A stretch of DNA of 32,544 nucleotides from Adlercreutzia sp. ZJ473 (GCF_013185065.1 NZ_JAAVTO010000030.1:1-32544); one strand, 5' to 3'; positions 7,919 through 15,228 are shown, counted from the stretch's first letter. Notes: generated by a model from the sequence alone, not told the origin. Numbers and translations: made by a program.

Positions 7919-8806
7919 ATGGAGATACGGACCCTCAGGTACTTCCTCGCCGTGGCGCAGGAGGGCAGCCTCTCGCATGCCGCCAAGCGGCTGCACGTCA
8001 CCCAGCCCACGCTCTCGCGGCAGCTCGCCGCGCTCGAGGACGAGCTGGGACGCCAGCTCTACACGCGTGGGCACGCGGGCGTCTCCCTCACCGAGCACGG
8101 CGCCATGCTCGCGCGCTACGCCGAGAGCATCGTGGAACTCGCCGACAAGGCGCAGGCCGACATCTCGCTGCCCGCCAAGACCGTCTCGGGCAGCGTGCAC
8201 ATAGCCGCCGGCGAGACGCGGCTCGTGGGCACGCTCGTTGAGGCGATGCGCCGCGTGCGCGACGCCTACCCCCTCATCGACTTCCAGCTGTACAGCGGGA
8301 CCACGTCGGATCTGATGGACGGGCTCGTGCGCGGGCGCTTCGACCTCATGCTCGAGTGCGAGATGCAGGCGCACGTGAACCTGAACGCCCTCGTGCTGCC
8401 CGAGCGCGACCGCTGGGGCATGGTCATGCGCCGCGACGACCCGCTCGCCTGCCGCGCGAGCGTGGGGCCTGCGGACCTCGAGGGGCGGGCGCTCATCACC
8501 CCGCGGCAGGGGGCGAACGCCGAGCCGCTGCGCAGCTGGCTGGGGTCCCTCGCGGAGACCGCCGAGATCATCGCCGCGTACGACCTGCCCTCCAACGTGC
8601 AGTGGCTCGTGGAGCGGGGTTTTGGCATCGCCTTCACCTACGAGGGGCTGATGTCGTCGGACGGGTCCAGCAAGCTCGCCTTCGTGCCGCTTGAGCCTCG
8701 CATCGAGTCGAGGCAGGGCATCATCTGGCGCAAGTCGCTGCCCACCAAGCAAGCCCAGGTATTCCTCGACGTCCTGCACGAGGTGGTGGAAGAGGCGGCG
8801 AAGTAG
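7919..8806 (+). CDS. LysR-family transcriptional regulator of the molybdoenzyme operon
   Basis: 295 residues. N-terminal winged HTH is typical (MEIRTLRYFLAVAQEGSLSHAAKRLHVTQPTLSRQ), followed by an effector-binding domain of periplasmic-binding-protein fold. Start ATG 7919 follows AAGGAG. It is transcribed away from the molybdoenzyme operon across a 200-bp region with a shared palindrome, the usual layout for a local LysR activator. In Eggerthellaceae many molybdoenzyme operons sit beside their own regulator, and the substrate or product of the enzyme is the natural candidate effector (inference). Confidence 0.93.
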   Translation: MEIRTLRYFLAVAQEGSLSHAAKRLHVTQPTLSRQLAALEDELGRQLYTRGHAGVSLTEHGAMLARYAESIVELADKAQADISLPAKTVSGSVHIAAGETRLVGTLVEAMRRVRDAYPLIDFQLYSGTTSDLMDGLVRGRFDLMLECEMQAHVNLNALVLPERDRWGMVMRRDDPLACRASVGPADLEGRALITPRQGANAEPLRSWLGSLAETAEIIAAYDLPSNVQWLVERGFGIAFTYEGLMSSDGSSKLAFVPLEPRIESRQGIIWRKSLPTKQAQVFLDVLHEVVEEAAK

Positions 8807-8870
8807 CGCGGCAAGGTAGCGCGAAGCCGGCATGTTGCGGCCGCAGCGCCCCCGATGGCCTTTTGCCTGG

Positions 8871-8899
8871 TTCACTTCGGGAAACCCATCGGCTATGCT
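8871..8899 (+). promoter_or_regulatory. Candidate promoter of the small gene at 8939
   Basis: TTCACT, 17 bp, TATGCT. It is flanked by a weak inverted repeat CCGATGG (8852-8858) / CCATCGG (8886-8892). Confidence 0.4.
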
Positions 8900-8938
8900 G
8901 CCCTCATGACGAAAGGCCGACCAGGCAAGGAGGACGCC

Positions 8939-9214
8939 ATGGAGACGGAGTGCGAGGTCATCACCATCGGGAGCGAGGAGAGCTACGAGGACCTCAAGGA
9001 GGCCATGCAAGCGCAGACGCACTGGGTGCGCTTCTTCATGCGCCCCTGCTGCCCGGCACCGGGCGAGGGCACGGCCCGCAGCCTCGCCGAGCGGCTCAAG
9101 TCCGAGATCGACGCACGCGCCGACTTCGCCGAGGAGCAGCGCGCCGACCTGAAGGGCATCGTCGACGAGCGGCTCGCCTGGTACCTCGCCCTCCCCGTGA
9201 GCCACACCGCCTAA
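8939..9214 (+). CDS. Small acidic protein of unknown function
   Basis: 91 residues from ATG 8939, chosen over the upstream in-frame ATG because AAGGAGGA lies 5 nt before it. I do not recognise the family. It is soluble, acidic and probably helical, with one RPCCPAPGEG segment holding adjacent cysteines. No signal peptide or membrane segment. It stands alone between the LysR gene and the hydrolase gene, with its own candidate promoter. Confidence 0.7.
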   Translation: METECEVITIGSEESYEDLKEAMQAQTHWVRFFMRPCCPAPGEGTARSLAERLKSEIDARADFAEEQRADLKGIVDERLAWYLALPVSHTA

Positions 9215-9231
9215 AGGCGGGCACGTTGGGT

Positions 9232-9248
9232 TATGCCTTCGAGGCATA
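9232..9248 (+). other. Small hairpin after the 8939 gene
   Basis: TATGCCT / AGGCATA stem of 7 bp with a three-base loop. No T run follows, so it is at best a weak terminator or an RNA-stability element. Confidence 0.35.
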
Positions 9249-9299
9249 GAGCGAATTACGCTACGGGCAGTTCGCCTGCGCGCGCCTTCGCCTTACCAT

Positions 9300-10346
9300 A
9301 TGCTCAGGTTTACGACGAAGATGGGAGAACCCGTGCAAAACGAGAAACTTGAGCTCGCTCAGGAGTGGGACAAGGTGTTCCCGCAGAGCGACAAGGTGAG
9401 CCACCGCAAGGTCACGTTCCACAACCGCTACGGCGTCACGCTGGCGGCCGACCTCTACGCGCCGAAGGCGGCCGATGACGCGGCAGGCGCCCCAGCGCTG
9501 CTGCCCGCCGTGGCCGTGTCGGGCCCGTTCGGCGCCGTGAAGGAGCAGTCGAGCGGCCTGTACGCGCAGACGCTCGCCGAGCGGGGCTTTCTGGCCCTCG
9601 CCTTCGACCCGTCGTTCACGGGCGAGAGCGGCGGCGAGCCGCGCTACGTGGCATCGCCCGACATCAACACCGAGGACTTCTGCGCGGCGGTGGACTTCCT
9701 CTCCACGCTTGACGGGGTCGACCCCGAGCGCATCGGCATCGTGGGCGTCTGCGGCTGGGGCGGCTTGGCGCTTTCCGCCGCCGCGCAGGACACGCGCATC
9801 AAGGCCACGGTGACCGCCACCATGTACGACATGAGCCGCGTGAACGCGCGCGGCTACTTCGACGCCGACGACAACGCGGACGCGCGCCGCAGCCTGCGCC
9901 AGGCCCTCAACGCGCAGCGCACGGCCGACTACGCGAGCGGCTCCTACCAGCGCGCGGGCGGCGTCGTCGACCCGCTGCCCGAGGACGCGCCGCAGTTCGT
10001 GCGCGACTACTACGCCTACTACAAGACGCCGCGCGGCTACCACCCGCGCTCGCTGAACTCCAACGACGGCTGGAACGTCACCTCGTCGCTGCCGTTCGCG
10101 AACCTGCCGCTTCTGGCCTACGCGAGAGAGATCGAGAGCGCCGTGCTCATGCTCCACGGCGAGAAGGCGCACTCGCTCTACTTCAGCCTGGACGCCTTCG
10201 CCCAGCTCAAGCAGCCCGAAGGCGGCTACCAGAACGCCAACAAGTGCCTGATGGTGATTCCCGGCGCCAACCACACGGACCTCTACGACAACCTCGACGT
10301 CATCCCCTTCGACGCCATCGAGGCGTTCCTGCGCGAGCACCTGTAG
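9300..10346 (+). CDS. Alpha/beta-hydrolase-fold protein with atypical nucleophile elbow
   Basis: 348 residues from ATG 9300; a GTG at 9333 preceded by GGGAGA is at least as likely and would give 337 residues starting at QNEKLELAQEWD. Alpha/beta-hydrolase features are present: oxyanion-region VSGPFG, a strand-elbow block IGIVGVCGWGG, an acid-bearing strand AVLMLHGEKAHS and a late His in GANHTDLYD. The usual nucleophile motif G-x-S-x-G is replaced by GVCGWGG, so Cys is the only plausible nucleophile if it is an enzyme of the usual kind. It resembles YcjY/dienelactone-hydrolase-like proteins. No signal peptide, so cytoplasmic. Substrate unknown. Confidence 0.82.
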   Translation: MLRFTTKMGEPVQNEKLELAQEWDKVFPQSDKVSHRKVTFHNRYGVTLAADLYAPKAADDAAGAPALLPAVAVSGPFGAVKEQSSGLYAQTLAERGFLALAFDPSFTGESGGEPRYVASPDINTEDFCAAVDFLSTLDGVDPERIGIVGVCGWGGLALSAAAQDTRIKATVTATMYDMSRVNARGYFDADDNADARRSLRQALNAQRTADYASGSYQRAGGVVDPLPEDAPQFVRDYYAYYKTPRGYHPRSLNSNDGWNVTSSLPFANLPLLAYAREIESAVLMLHGEKAHSLYFSLDAFAQLKQPEGGYQNANKCLMVIPGANHTDLYDNLDVIPFDAIEAFLREHL

Positions 10347-10365
10347 GGCCGACGCCGACGCGAAC

Positions 10366-10452
10366 ACATGCGGGGGCGGGGCGCGGAGCGCGGGGCTCTG
10401 CCCGCGCGGAAGCGGGCGAAGGCATCGCTTCAGCAAAACATGCGGGGGCGGG
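10366..10452. repeat. Direct repeat ACATGCGGGGGCGGG, two copies
   Basis: Identical 15-mers at 10366-10380 and 10438-10452. The second copy forms the left arm of the terminator. Between them lies a GCGCGGG/CCCGCGC hairpin (10388-10407). Confidence 0.7.
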
Positions 10453-10486
10453 ACGAGGCCGCACGCAGCATCGTCCCGCCCCCGCA
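10441..10486. terminator. Strong hairpin between convergent genes
   Basis: Perfect 16-bp stem (10441-10456 with 10471-10486) and 14-nt loop between the hydrolase gene and the converging ABC permease gene. There is no T run on either side, as is common for hairpins in very GC-rich genomes. Confidence 0.75.
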
Positions 10487-10500
10487 GCGCGCCCCATCCG

Positions 10501-11214
10501 CTACAGCTCGCGCGAGCGGCACACGCGCAGCGATATCGCCAGGCTCGCCGCGTAGAGCGCAAGCGGCACCACCACGAGGACGACGAACAGGCCCGCATAC
10601 CCGCTGCCGAAGAGAGGCTCCAGCGCACCCGCGGGCAGAAGCCCGTCGAACAGGCCGTTGCCGGCGGCGGCGCAGAAGCCCCCTACCCCGCACAGCGTCG
10701 CAAACGGCAGCACGCGAACGGCAAGCGTCATGTCGAAGCGCATGATGAACGGCAGCGTGACGGAAGCCGCCACCAGCACCGCCACCACGCCCGCCAAACC
10801 GGCGGCCACGATCATCTCGGGCGGGTTGTTCTCCAGAAGCAGGCTCTCAAGCGGCGCGCCCTGCCCCATCACGCCGGCAAGCAGCGCCGCCACGCCCGTG
10901 ATGGCAAACGTGTACGCCAGGCTCATCCCGAGCGACAGCACCGTCACCAGAAGCAGGCTCGCGTAGCGCCCCGCCACCACGTCACGGCGGCTCATGGGCA
11001 TGGCCAGGCGAAACGACCCCCAATTGTTCACCTCGTCGTAAGCCGAGGCGTTGAACACGAACGAGAAGGGAACCAGGGTCGCGGCACACGCCGCCGTGGC
11101 CGCCAACGTGTCCACGCTGAGCGCGATGACGAGGGAAACCACCGCCATGATGACGAGCAGCTGGATCAAGCTGCGGCGCATGGTAATCAAGTCGGAAAAT
11201 ATCATCGCCTTCAT
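10501..11214 (-). CDS. ABC-2-type transporter permease
   Basis: 237-residue membrane protein with six hydrophobic segments. The early FNASAYDEVNNWGSFRLAMPMSRRDVVAGRY block is typical of ABC-2 permeases that pair with YtrB-like ATPases (the MPMSRRDVVAGRY part is the conserved loop). Its start overlaps the end of the ATPase gene by 4 nt, so the pair is translated together. Likely an exporter half that dimerises; substrate unknown, although GntR/YtrA-controlled systems of this type often answer to cell-envelope-active compounds. Confidence 0.88.
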   Translation of the reverse strand: MKAMIFSDLITMRRSLIQLLVIMAVVSLVIALSVDTLAATAACAATLVPFSFVFNASAYDEVNNWGSFRLAMPMSRRDVVAGRYASLLLVTVLSLGMSLAYTFAITGVAALLAGVMGQGAPLESLLLENNPPEMIVAAGLAGVVAVLVAASVTLPFIMRFDMTLAVRVLPFATLCGVGGFCAAAGNGLFDGLLPAGALEPLFGSGYAGLFVVLVVVPLALYAASLAISLRVCRSREL

Positions 11215-12164
11215 CGGGCCTCTCCCTTCAACATCAGCCTCATGTAGTCGTCAATGCTCACGCGCTCGCACGCCACCTTCGGAAAGCGGCGGGACAGGAG
11301 CGCGCGGTCGGGCACGAGCACCTCGTGCGCGTACGCGCCGGCCATGACGCGCAGGCTGCCCGGCGCGAACGCGCCGCTCTCGACGATGGCCCGCGCCTGC
11401 TCGGCGCCGCAGCGCGCCACGCCCGCGACGTCGCAGATCACGTCGACCGTGCAGTCGAACATCACGCGCCCCGCGTCGATGCACACCACGTAGTCGGCGA
11501 TCTTCTCCAGATCAGACGTGATGTGGCTCGACAGGAGGATGCCGCGGCGCTCGTCGGTCATGAAGCCGCGCAGGATGTCGAGCACCTCGTCGCGCGCCAT
11601 GGGGTCGAGCCCCGCCGTCACCTCGTCGAGGATGAGCAGCTCAGGCGCATGCGCCAGCGCGAACGCCAGCTGCAGCTTCATGCCCATGCCGCGCGAGAGC
11701 TCCTTCACCCGCTTCTTCGCGCCGAGGTCGAACTGGCGCGCGTACTGTTCGAACAGGCCGCGATCCCACGTGGGGAACGCGAAGCGCCCGATGCGCTCCA
11801 CGTCGCTCACGAGCGACTCGCTCGGGAAGGGGCAGGCGTCGAACACCACGCCGATGCGCGCCTTCGCGCGGACGAGCGCCGCTTCGTGGATCTGAGGCGC
11901 GCTGCTTGCGTTCGCCACATTCTTCTGATCTGTTGATAATTCCCCACCTTCCTCAAATCCGCAGACAGGCTCGCCGAAGAGCGCGACGTTGCCCGCGCTC
12001 GGGCGGATGAGCCCGAGGATCGTCTTGATGGTGGTGGTTTTGCCAGCACCGTTCGATCCGATGAATCCGGTCACGCAGCCAGCTGGCACGCTCAGGCTCA
12101 CGTGATCGAGCGTGAACCCCGGATACGCTTTTGCAAGGTTCTCAACCCTGACGAGGTCGTACAT
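11211..12164 (-). CDS. ABC exporter ATPase with an inserted segment
   Basis: 317 residues from ATG 12164; the SD AAAGGA lies 6 nt from it, while the ATG 6 nt earlier abuts the SD. Walker A is GSNGAGKTTT, signature LSRGMGMKLQLAFALAHAPE, Walker B LLILDEVTAGLDP, H-loop SSHITSDLEKIADY. Between FGEPVCGF and KARIGVVFD, where relatives have a few residues, there are about 25 extra ones (around STDQKNVANASSAPQIHE). The DNA for this insert (about 11900-11965) is clearly more AT-rich than the rest of the gene. Partner of the downstream permease, with the GntR gene upstream on the same strand. Confidence 0.92.
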   Translation of the reverse strand: MYDLVRVENLAKAYPGFTLDHVSLSVPAGCVTGFIGSNGAGKTTTIKTILGLIRPSAGNVALFGEPVCGFEEGGELSTDQKNVANASSAPQIHEAALVRAKARIGVVFDACPFPSESLVSDVERIGRFAFPTWDRGLFEQYARQFDLGAKKRVKELSRGMGMKLQLAFALAHAPELLILDEVTAGLDPMARDEVLDILRGFMTDERRGILLSSHITSDLEKIADYVVCIDAGRVMFDCTVDVICDVAGVARCGAEQARAIVESGAFAPGSLRVMAGAYAHEVLVPDRALLSRRFPKVACERVSIDDYMRLMLKGEAR

Positions 12165-12199
12165 AGTCATTCCTTTTCTGGACGTCTTTCGCAATGCAG

Positions 12200-12221
12200 G
12201 AATGTTTCACGTGAAACATTC
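12200..12221. other. parS centromere-like site for ParB
   Basis: Contains TGTTTCACGTGAAACA (12203-12218), identical to the established bacterial parS consensus, extended by one to three matching bases on each side into a 22-bp perfect palindrome (12200-12221). It lies between the GntR gene and the ABC ATPase gene, 36 nt before the ATPase start. parS sites cluster near the replication origin, so this segment is probably in the origin-proximal part of the chromosome. Confidence 0.93.
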
Positions 12222-12260
12222 GTTCGTGAACCACAAGGGCGCTTCCGCGCCGCCGCGCCT

Positions 12261-12370
12261 GGCGTCAACGTGTCCGACGAGGGAGCGCCGCCGCACTTGG
12301 CGTCAACGCGTCACGCCTCGTGCGAGCGCTGGCGCTTTGACGCCGCCGCGTTACGCCTGGTGCGGGCGCT
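12261..12370. repeat. Degenerate direct and inverted repeats between GntR and ATPase genes
   Basis: GGCGTCAACG occurs at 12261-12270 and 12299-12308, its inverse TTGACGCC at 12337-12344. A 24-nt unit beginning CGCGTCACGCCTCG at 12307 recurs at 12347 with three differences. It may form the end structure of the GntR transcript; otherwise no function can be seen. Confidence 0.6.
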
Positions 12371-12423
12371 GCGGCGGCGCGGCCGCGCGCACGGCGCTCC
12401 CCGCGCCCTACGCGCCAGGCGCC

Positions 12424-12819
12424 TTACGCGTCGGACATGTCCTCGGCCAGCACGTCGAGCATGTCGTGCAGCTCGCGCACCGTCACCCCCGCCGACAGCG
12501 CGTCGAAGAGCGCCTGCTCGAGCAGCTCCTCCACGTGGCGCAGCCGCTCCTCGCGCAGAAGCTCGAGGTTGCCGCCGGCCACGAAGCTGCCCTTGCCTCG
12601 CATCGTCTCGATGAAGCCGAGCTCCTCGAGGTCGGCGTAGGCGCGCTTGGTGGTGATGACGCTCACGTGCAGGTCGTTCGCCAGCGCGCGGATGGACGGA
12701 AGGGGGGTGCCCTCGCCCAGCTCACCTGCGAGGATGGCGTCCTTTATCTGGGTCGCTATCTGCTCGTAGATGGGCTTGCTGCTCGCATTCGAGATGATTA
12801 TCTCCACGTTGCCTGCCAT
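12424..12819 (-). CDS. GntR-family (YtrA subfamily) transcriptional regulator
   Basis: 131 residues from ATG 12819. The winged HTH is typical: IIISNASSKPIYEQIATQIKDAILAGELGEGTPLPSIRALANDLHVS..TTKRAYADLEELGFIETMRGKGSFV (shown with one gap), followed by the short C-terminal helical dimerisation region of YtrA proteins. An open frame runs 210 nt further upstream but encodes only the translated tandem repeat and lies before the conserved N-terminus, so it is rejected as coding. First gene of the GntR-ATPase-permease operon; probably a repressor that binds the inverted repeat at 13056-13109 and is released by an envelope-active ligand (inference from the subfamily). Confidence 0.93.
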   Translation of the reverse strand: MAGNVEIIISNASSKPIYEQIATQIKDAILAGELGEGTPLPSIRALANDLHVSVITTKRAYADLEELGFIETMRGKGSFVAGGNLELLREERLRHVEELLEQALFDALSAGVTVRELHDMLDVLAEDMSDA

Positions 12820-12822
12820 TTC

Positions 12823-13018
12823 TCGCCTTCTCCGAAGGGCGTTTTCCACAGCGCCCTTTTCGTAGCGCGCTCTTCGGAACGTATTCTTCGGAACGCGTTC
12901 TTTGTAGCGCGCTCTCCGGAACGCGTTCTTCGTAGCGCGCTCTCCAGAGTGTGTTTTCCGGAGTGCGTTCTCCAAAGTGCGTTCTTCGTAGTGCGTTCTT
13001 CGTAGTGCGTTGCGCGAA
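12823..13018. repeat. Fourteen 14-bp tandem repeats in the leader of the gntR operon
   Basis: Reading on the plus strand in exact 14-bp steps from 12823 gives 14 units with no gap; the last six end at 13018. Examples are GTGCGTTCTTCGTA (12977 and 12991, identical), ACGCGTTCTTCGTA (12921), GCGCGCTCTCCGGA (12907) and GCGCGCTCTTCGGA (12865). Consensus is about RYGCGTTCTTCGKA, with the first and last units degenerate. The array fills the transcribed leader from just before the start codon to about 60 nt after the predicted transcription start, and in the mRNA each unit offers a purine-rich GGAGA or GAAGA patch. Confidence 0.88.
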
Positions 13019-13055
13019 TTCGCTCGCACAGCTCTCGCGCGTTGATCAGGCGCAC

Positions 13056-13109
13056 GCTAACTGTGCATATCATGATATATACACTATATACACAGTATGC
13101 ACAGTTAGC
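13056..13109. promoter_or_regulatory. Operator with 14-bp perfect inverted repeat upstream of gntR
   Basis: GCTAACTGTGCATA (13056-13069) and its exact inverse TATGCACAGTTAGC (13096-13109), separated by 26 AT-rich bases. The spacer contains further partial copies (TATACACAG at 13087-13095). The predicted promoter sits within it, so occupancy would block transcription. The GntR protein encoded downstream is the obvious binder. Confidence 0.8.
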
Positions 13110-13111
13110 AA
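13083..13111 (-). promoter_or_regulatory. Promoter of the gntR-ABC operon
   Basis: Minus strand TTGCTA (13106-13111), 17 bp, TATAGT (13083-13088). Transcription would start near 13076 and give a leader of about 255 nt, most of it the 14-bp repeat array. Confidence 0.7.
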
Positions 13112-13157
13112 GAGGAAAGGCGAAAAATATGGCAACTCTGTGACGTTCGCTCGCTAT

Positions 13158-13184
13158 TTAGCACTCTCAGCTTGAGAGTGCTAA
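13158..13184. promoter_or_regulatory. CIRCE element (HrcA operator)
   Basis: TTAGCACTC-N9-GAGTGCTAA, a perfect match to the CIRCE consensus bound by the heat-shock repressor HrcA. It overlaps the -35 of the Hsp20 promoter. Confidence 0.97.
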
Positions 13185-13200
13185 TTCAGCGTGCTATAAC
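13173..13200 (+). promoter_or_regulatory. Promoter of the Hsp20 gene
   Basis: TTGAGA (13173-13178, inside CIRCE), 16 bp, TATAAC (13195-13200). HrcA bound to CIRCE would cover the -35 element. Confidence 0.75.
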
Positions 13201-13333
13201 GTACTCGTAAACAGAACCAGGCGCAAGACTACCGAGCCCGCGAGGGCAGCACATCACGCGAGAGAAGCACATCAGCCACGAGCCTCGCAGCGGGCGCGCA
13301 GCCTTGCAGCCGCAACCGAACGGAGATGATCCC

Positions 13334-13786
13334 ATGTCCATGCTGGTACCCGCACGCGCCAACGCCCCGCGCAGCCTCTTCAACACCCTGATGAACGACC
13401 CCTTCGAGGCGTTCTTCGACACGCCGGCGCGCACCACCTCCCCCACCCTCATGCGCACCGACATCCGCGAGACGCCTGAGGGCTTCGAGCTCACGGTCGA
13501 CCTGCCCGGGTTCAAGAAGGAGAACGTGACCGCCGAGCTCAAGGACGGCTACCTCTCCATCAGCGCGCGCACGCAGACCGAAGCCACCTCCGAGGGCGAC
13601 AAGGGCACCTGGCTGCGCAAGGAGCGCTTCAGCGGCACGTGCAGCCGCAGCTTCTACGTCGGCGAGGAGATCGTCGAGGAGGACATCCGCGCTCGCTTCG
13701 AGGACGGCCTGCTCAAGATCGCGGTGCCGAAGAAGCAGCCCGCGCCCAAGCTCGAGGAGAAGCGCGTGATCGCCATCGAGGGCTAG
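13334..13786 (+). CDS. Hsp20 / alpha-crystallin small heat-shock protein
   Basis: 150-residue ATP-independent holdase chaperone. Start ATG 13334 follows GGAG at 8 nt; the ATG 30 nt earlier lacks a ribosome site. The alpha-crystallin domain runs from about MRTDIRETPEGFELTVDLPGF to the GLLKIAVPKK motif, and the C-terminal tail has an I-x-I motif (VIAIEG) used in oligomer assembly. The gene is alone, with CIRCE and a strong terminator, so it is a heat-inducible single-gene unit under HrcA. The 5' leader is about 125 nt. Confidence 0.97.
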   Translation: MSMLVPARANAPRSLFNTLMNDPFEAFFDTPARTTSPTLMRTDIRETPEGFELTVDLPGFKKENVTAELKDGYLSISARTQTEATSEGDKGTWLRKERFSGTCSRSFYVGEEIVEEDIRARFEDGLLKIAVPKKQPAPKLEEKRVIAIEG

Positions 13787-13822
13787 CAGCGCAACGCACG
13801 ATCGAGCGCAAGAACGCCTATG

Positions 13823-13866
13823 AAGCGAAGGAGGCGCCCCAGCATGCCGCTGGGGCGCCTCCGCTT
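13823..13866. terminator. Terminator between Hsp20 and the converging flavodiiron gene
   Basis: Long stem GAGGCGCCCCAGC / GCTGGGGCGCCTC (13831-13843 with 13849-13861) with a 5-base loop, extended by AAGCG/CGCTT. It can serve both converging genes. Confidence 0.85.
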
Positions 13867-13902
13867 GCGTTGGGGGACCGGACGTCGAGGGTCTGCGCCC
13901 GC

Positions 13903-15090
13903 CTACCTCCCGAGCCCGGCGAGCACGGCCTCGTGCAGCTGGCCCAAGCCCTCCTCGTCTTCGGTCCACTGGTGCGTCAGCGTGCCGAAGGCCAGGTCGA
14001 AGCCGCACTTCTCCAGCGACTCGGCCACCTCGTCCGGACCGTTCTTGCCCCAGCCGAACGAGCCGAACGGGATGCCCACGCGACCCGGCCAGCCGCCCTT
14101 CGGCGAGAGCCCCTTCAGGTAGCACAGAAACGCCGCCACCGTGGGCATCATGCCGTTGTTGAGCGTGGGCGAGCCCACCGCCACGTACTTCGCCGGCAGG
14201 ACCTCAGTCATGATGTCGGAGATGTGGTTGGCCTTCAGGTCGAACAGGCGCGTCGGCGTGCCCGCCTCGATGAACGCCTCCACGATCTGGTGCGCCATGG
14301 CCTCGGTGGTGTGCCACATGGAGTCGTACACCACCACCGCGTACTCCTCGGGCTCAAGCGAGCTCCAGCGCGCGTACTCCGCCATGATCTCGGGCACGTG
14401 GCTGCGCCAGATGACGCCGTGGCTCGGCGCGATCATGTCGATGTCGGCGTCGGCGAGCGCCCCGAGGGCGCGCACCACGTGGCGCGAGTACGGCATCACG
14501 ATGTTGGCGTAGTACTTCTTCGCCTGCGCGAGCACCTCGGGCAGGCCCACCTCGTCGTCGAAGTGCTTGGACGAGGCGAAGTGCTGGCCGAACGCGTCGT
14601 TGGAGAACAGGATCTTGTCGTGCGGCGAGTAGGTGACCATGTTGTCGGGCCAGTGCACCATCACCGTGGCGGTGAACGTGAGCGTGCGCTTGCCGATGCA
14701 GAGGATGTCGCCCGTCTTCACGGACACGTACTCGTAGGCGTCGCCGTAGTGCGCGGCGAGGCCCTTGAGCCCGTGCGGGCTGCTCGTGACGATCTTCGCG
14801 TGCGGCGCGCGCTCCATGATGGCGGGGATCGCACCCGAGTGGTCCTGCTCCACGTGGTTCGACACCACGTACTCGATGCGCGCCGGGTCGATGATGTCGC
14901 TGATGCGCTCGATGAGCTCGTCGGCGAACTCGGGCTTGCAGGTGTCGATGAGCGTCACGTGCTCGTCGAGGATCAGGTACGCGTTGTAGGTTGACCCGCG
15001 GTCGGTGGTGTAGCCGTGGAAGTTGCGCTCGTTCCAGTCGATGCCGCCCACCCAGTACACGTCGGGCTTGATCTCAAGTGCTCTGAGCAT
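13903..15090 (-). CDS. A-type flavodiiron protein (FprA-like), O2/NO reductase
   Basis: 395 residues, the normal size for class A flavodiiron proteins. The N-terminal metallo-beta-lactamase-like domain has all the diiron ligands: H79-x-E81-x-D83-H84, H146, D165 and H224. The C-terminal flavodoxin domain starts near residue 255 with VVYDSMWHTTEAMA for FMN binding. Such proteins reduce oxygen to water, or NO to nitrous oxide, and protect strict anaerobes. No rubredoxin or NADH domain is fused, so electrons must come from a separate partner. Single gene, 138 nt downstream of a small unknown gene whose terminator lies between them. Confidence 0.95.
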   Translation of the reverse strand: MLRALEIKPDVYWVGGIDWNERNFHGYTTDRGSTYNAYLILDEHVTLIDTCKPEFADELIERISDIIDPARIEYVVSNHVEQDHSGAIPAIMERAPHAKIVTSSPHGLKGLAAHYGDAYEYVSVKTGDILCIGKRTLTFTATVMVHWPDNMVTYSPHDKILFSNDAFGQHFASSKHFDDEVGLPEVLAQAKKYYANIVMPYSRHVVRALGALADADIDMIAPSHGVIWRSHVPEIMAEYARWSSLEPEEYAVVVYDSMWHTTEAMAHQIVEAFIEAGTPTRLFDLKANHISDIMTEVLPAKYVAVGSPTLNNGMMPTVAAFLCYLKGLSPKGGWPGRVGIPFGSFGWGKNGPDEVAESLEKCGFDLAFGTLTHQWTEDEEGLGQLHEAVLAGLGR

Positions 15091-15151
15091 GTGGTCTCCT
15101 TCTCGATAGGACCGTCGTCGATGTGCTTGCGCCGCATTGTAGCGCCCGGAA

Positions 15152-15185
15152 AGCGCAAAAGCCGCCTCCCCGGGGAGACGGCTTC
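15152..15185 (-). terminator. Terminator of the small gene at 15229
   Basis: Minus strand stem AAGCCGTCTCCC / GGGAGGCGGCTT with one mismatch, then TTTT. Confidence 0.85.
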
Positions 15186-15228
15186 GAATAATCAGAATGA
15201 GCAGGCTGCGACGAGCCCGCTTCGTCCC

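Noticed and set aside
8855-8938. Upstream start of the small gene at 8939
   Set aside because: It would overlap the predicted promoter and lacks a ribosome site.
12823-13018. CRISPR array
   Set aside because: Units are contiguous 14-mers without spacers, and no cas genes are present.
12820-13029. N-terminal extension of the GntR protein through the tandem repeat
   Set aside because: It precedes the conserved start, lacks a ribosome site and merely translates the 14-bp repeats; the ATG at 12819 matches the family start.
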